The notes under the pieces are model-generated. The model saw nothing but the letters and a program-made list of their open reading frames with translations. It was not told where the DNA came from and did not search any database. The translations under genes and the position numbers were made by a program. This document shows, one piece after another, positions 61,401-64,000 of a stretch of DNA of 64,000 nucleotides. The stretch spans positions 1-64,000 of the forward strand of contig JAJGQC010000513.1 of the NCBI GenBank assembly GCA_021014325.1. The letters are read 5' to 3'. The stretch is from Plazaster borealis (taxonomy: Eukaryota > Echinodermata > Asteroidea > Forcipulatida > Labidiasteridae). Within the stretch, counting starts at the first letter, position 1, and each line of letters opens with the position of its first letter.

Positions 61401-64000
61401 ATTTTGAATTAAAAAGAATTAAAAAATATTCTGACACGTCCAGGAATTGAACCCGGGTCCACCACCTGCAGAATCTGCATCTCTACCACCCGGCTATCTG
61501 CTTCACACAAAATAAAAGTAATTTTGTTATTAATAAATGAAATCTTTTATTATTTTGAATTAAAAAGAAATAAAAAATATTCTCACCCGTCCAGGAATTG
61601 AACCTGGGTCCACCACCTGCAGAATCTAAATCTCTACCACCCGGCTATCTGCTTCACACAAAATAAAGGTAATTTTGTTAGTAATAAATGAAATGTTTTA
61701 TTATTTTTATTGAAAAATAAATAAAAAAGATTCTCACCTGTCCAGGAATTGAACCCGGGTCCACCACCTGCAGAAACTGCATCTCTACCACCCGGCTATC
61801 TGTTTCACACAAAATAAAAGTAATTTTGTTATTAATAAATGAAATCTTTTATTATTTTGAATTAAAAAGAATTAAAAATATTCTGACACGTCCAGGAATT
61901 GAACCCGGGTCCACCACCTGCAGAATCTGCATCTCTACCACCCGGCTATCTGCTTCACACAAAATAAAAGTAATTTTGTTATTAATAAATGAAATCTTTT
62001 ATTATTTTGAATTAAAAAGAATTAAAAATATTCTCACCCGTCCAGGAATTGAACCCGGGTCCACCACCTGCAGAATCTGCATCTCTACCACCCGGCTATC
62101 TGTTTCACACAAAATAAAAGTAATTTTGTTATTAATAAATGAATTTTTTTATTATTTTGAATTAAAAAGAATTAAAAAATATTCTGACACATCCAGGAAT
62201 TGAACCCGGGTCCACCACCTGCAGAATCTGCATCTCTACCACCTGGCTATCTGCTTCACACAAAATAAAAGTAATTTTGTTATTAATAAATGAAATCTTT
62301 TATTATTTTGAATTAAAAATAATTAAAAAATATTCTCACCCGTCCAGGAATTGAACCCGGGTCCACCACCTGCAGAATCTGCATCTCTACCACCCAGCTA
62401 TCTGCTTCACACAAAATAAAAGTAATTTTGTTATTAATAAATGAATCTTTTTATTATTTTGAATTAAAAAGAATTAAAAAGTATTCATACACGTCCAGGA
62501 ATTGCACCCGGGTCCACCAGCTGCAGAATCTAAATCTCTACCATCCGGCTATCTGCTTCACATAAAATAAAAGTAATTTTGTTATTAATAAATGAAATCT
62601 TTTATTATTTTGAATTAAAAAGAATTAAAAATTTTTCTCACCCCTCCAGGAATTGAACCCAGGTCCACCACCTGCAGAATCTACATCTCTACCACCTGGC
62701 TATCTGCTTCACACAAAATAAGGTAATTTTGTTAGTAATAAATGAAATGTTTTATTATTTTTATTGACAAATAAATAAAAAAGATTCTCACCTGTCCAGG
62801 AATTGAACCCGGGTCCACCAACTGCAGAAACTGCATCTCTACCACCCGGCTATCTGTTTCACACAAAATAAAAGTAATTTTGTTATTAATAAATGAATTT
62901 TTTTATTATTTTGAATTAAAAAGAATTAAAGAATATTCTCACAAGTCCAGGAATTGAACCCGGGTCCACCACCTGCAGAATCTGCATCTCTACCACCCGG
63001 CTATCTGCTTCACACAAAATAAAAGTAATTTTGTTATTAATAAATGAAATCTTTTATTATTTTGAATTAAAAAGAATTAAAAATATTTTCACCCGTCCAG
63101 GAATTGAACCTGGGTCCACCACCTGCAGAATCTGCATCTCTACCACCCGGCTATCTGTTTCACACAAAATAAAAGTAATTTTGTTATTAATAAATGAATT
63201 TTTTTATTATTTTGAATTAAAAAGAATTAAAAAATATTCTTACACATCCAGGAATTGAACCCGGGTCCACAACCTGCAGAAACTGCATCTCTACCACCTG
63301 GCTATCTGCTTCACACAAAATAAAAGTAATTTTGTTATTAATAAATGAATTTTTTTATTATTTTGAATTAAAAAGAATTAAAAATATTTTCACCCGTCCA
63401 GGAATTGAACCCGGGTCCACCACCTGCAGAATCTCCATCTCTACCACCCGGCTATCTGCTTCACACAAAATAAAAGTAATTTTGTTCATCATAAATGAAA
63501 TATTTTATTATTTTGAATAAAAAAGAATTAAAAATATTCTGACACGTCCAGGAATTGAACCCGGGTCCACCACCTCCAGAAACTGCATCTCTACCACCTG
63601 GCTATCTGCTTCACACAAAATAAAAGTAATTTTGCTATTAATCAATGAACTTTTTTATTATTTTGAATTAAAAAGAATTAAAAAATATTCTTACACATCC
63701 AGGAATTGAACCCGGGTCCACCACCTGCAGAATCTAAATCTCTACCACCCGGCTATCTGCTTCACACGAAATAAAGGTAATTTTGTTAGGAATAAATGAA
63801 ATATTTTATTATTTTTATTGAAAAATAAATAAAAAAAGATTCTCACCCGTCCAGGAATTGAACCCGGGTCCACCACCTGCAGAATCTCCATCTCTACCAC
63901 CCGGCTATCTGCTTCACACAAAATAAAAGTAATTTTGTTCATCATAAATGAAATATTTTATTATTTTGAATAAAAAAGAATTAAAAATATTCTGACACGT

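Larger units (their letters stand above)
41553..64000 (-). repeat. tRNA-derived satellite, about 145 monomers of about 150 bp, open at the right edge
   Basis: Read on the minus strand, each monomer has an A-box-like TAGCCGGGTGG and, 43 bases on (start to start), a B box GGTTCAATTCC, the spacing found in real class I tRNAs. The T arm still pairs (CCGGG / CCTGG). About ten bases later a run of T5-T7 resembles a Pol III terminator. The acceptor stem does not pair and no standard anticodon arm forms, so these are tRNA-like, not tRNA genes. The spacer is AT-rich (ATTAATAAATGAAAT, TTTTATTATTTTGAATTAAA). Successive B boxes are 148-153 bp apart. Resemblance to tRNA-Cys (a GCA in the right area) is weak. 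Open frames repeating RPGIEPGSTTCR are artefacts of the tRNA-like block. Confidence 0.93.

Noticed and set aside
43178..63945. Many open frames repeating RPGIEPGSTTCR...SHKIKVILLLINE, up to 151 codons
   Set aside because: They are the tRNA-like satellite read through in one frame. The frame exists only because the monomer is about 150 bp (divisible by 3), and the peptide comes from the B box and AT spacer on the strand opposite the tRNA-like block.
41553..64000. A cluster of functional tRNA genes
   Set aside because: The acceptor stem does not pair, no proper anticodon arm forms, and the A box and D arm are degenerate. Only promoter-like boxes and the T arm remain.
41553..64000. CRISPR-like array
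   Set aside because: Units are contiguous about 150-bp monomers without unique spacers, in a spliced eukaryotic genome.

Overview
This window is nuclear DNA from an animal with an intron-rich, AT-rich, repeat-dense genome. The best guess is a marine deuterostome, probably an echinoderm such as a sea star. That rests on small spliced exons with GT/AG borders, an RPL28 gene with animal-type spliced exons, and several tRNA-derived SINE and short inverted-repeat families of the kind common in echinoderm genomes. The species call is an inference. Only two genes are well supported, and both lie in the first 10 kb.

Layout. 1-700: the 5' part of ribosomal protein gene RPL28 (eL28) on the minus strand, running off the left edge. 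2101-2760: a large foldback element. 5430-9499: a five-exon plus-strand gene whose predicted 220-residue product is almost entirely three tandem MLLE (PABC) domains, the peptide-binding module of poly(A)-binding protein and UBR5, with no RRM or HECT part visible. 7-13 kb: SINEs and short DNA transposons, including a 201-bp hAT-type element with an intact 8-bp target duplication. 13.3-26.6 kb: degenerate tandem repeats, a CpG-richer possible promoter (14.8-15.4 kb), a weak two-exon candidate gene (16.6-17.1 kb), a LINE reverse-transcriptase remnant, an inverted pair of exon-like fragments and a 79-bp tandem array. 26.6-41.5 kb: two decayed Ty3/gypsy integrase fragments, a 206-bp array, and a satellite of alternating 345- and 352-bp monomers forming 697-bp dimers.

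41.55-64 kb, open at the right edge: a satellite of about 145 head-to-tail monomers of about 150 bp. Read on the minus strand, each monomer carries a tRNA-like block with an A box and a B box at tRNA spacing, followed by a T-run like an RNA polymerase III terminator. Much of the array is organised as about 452-bp trimers. Its left boundary abuts a gypsy fragment, and its first monomer is split by an inverted-repeat transposon.

The most noteworthy signals are the MLLE-only gene and the tRNA-derived, potentially Pol III-competent satellite. Most other open reading frames here are by-products of repeats and are not annotated as genes.
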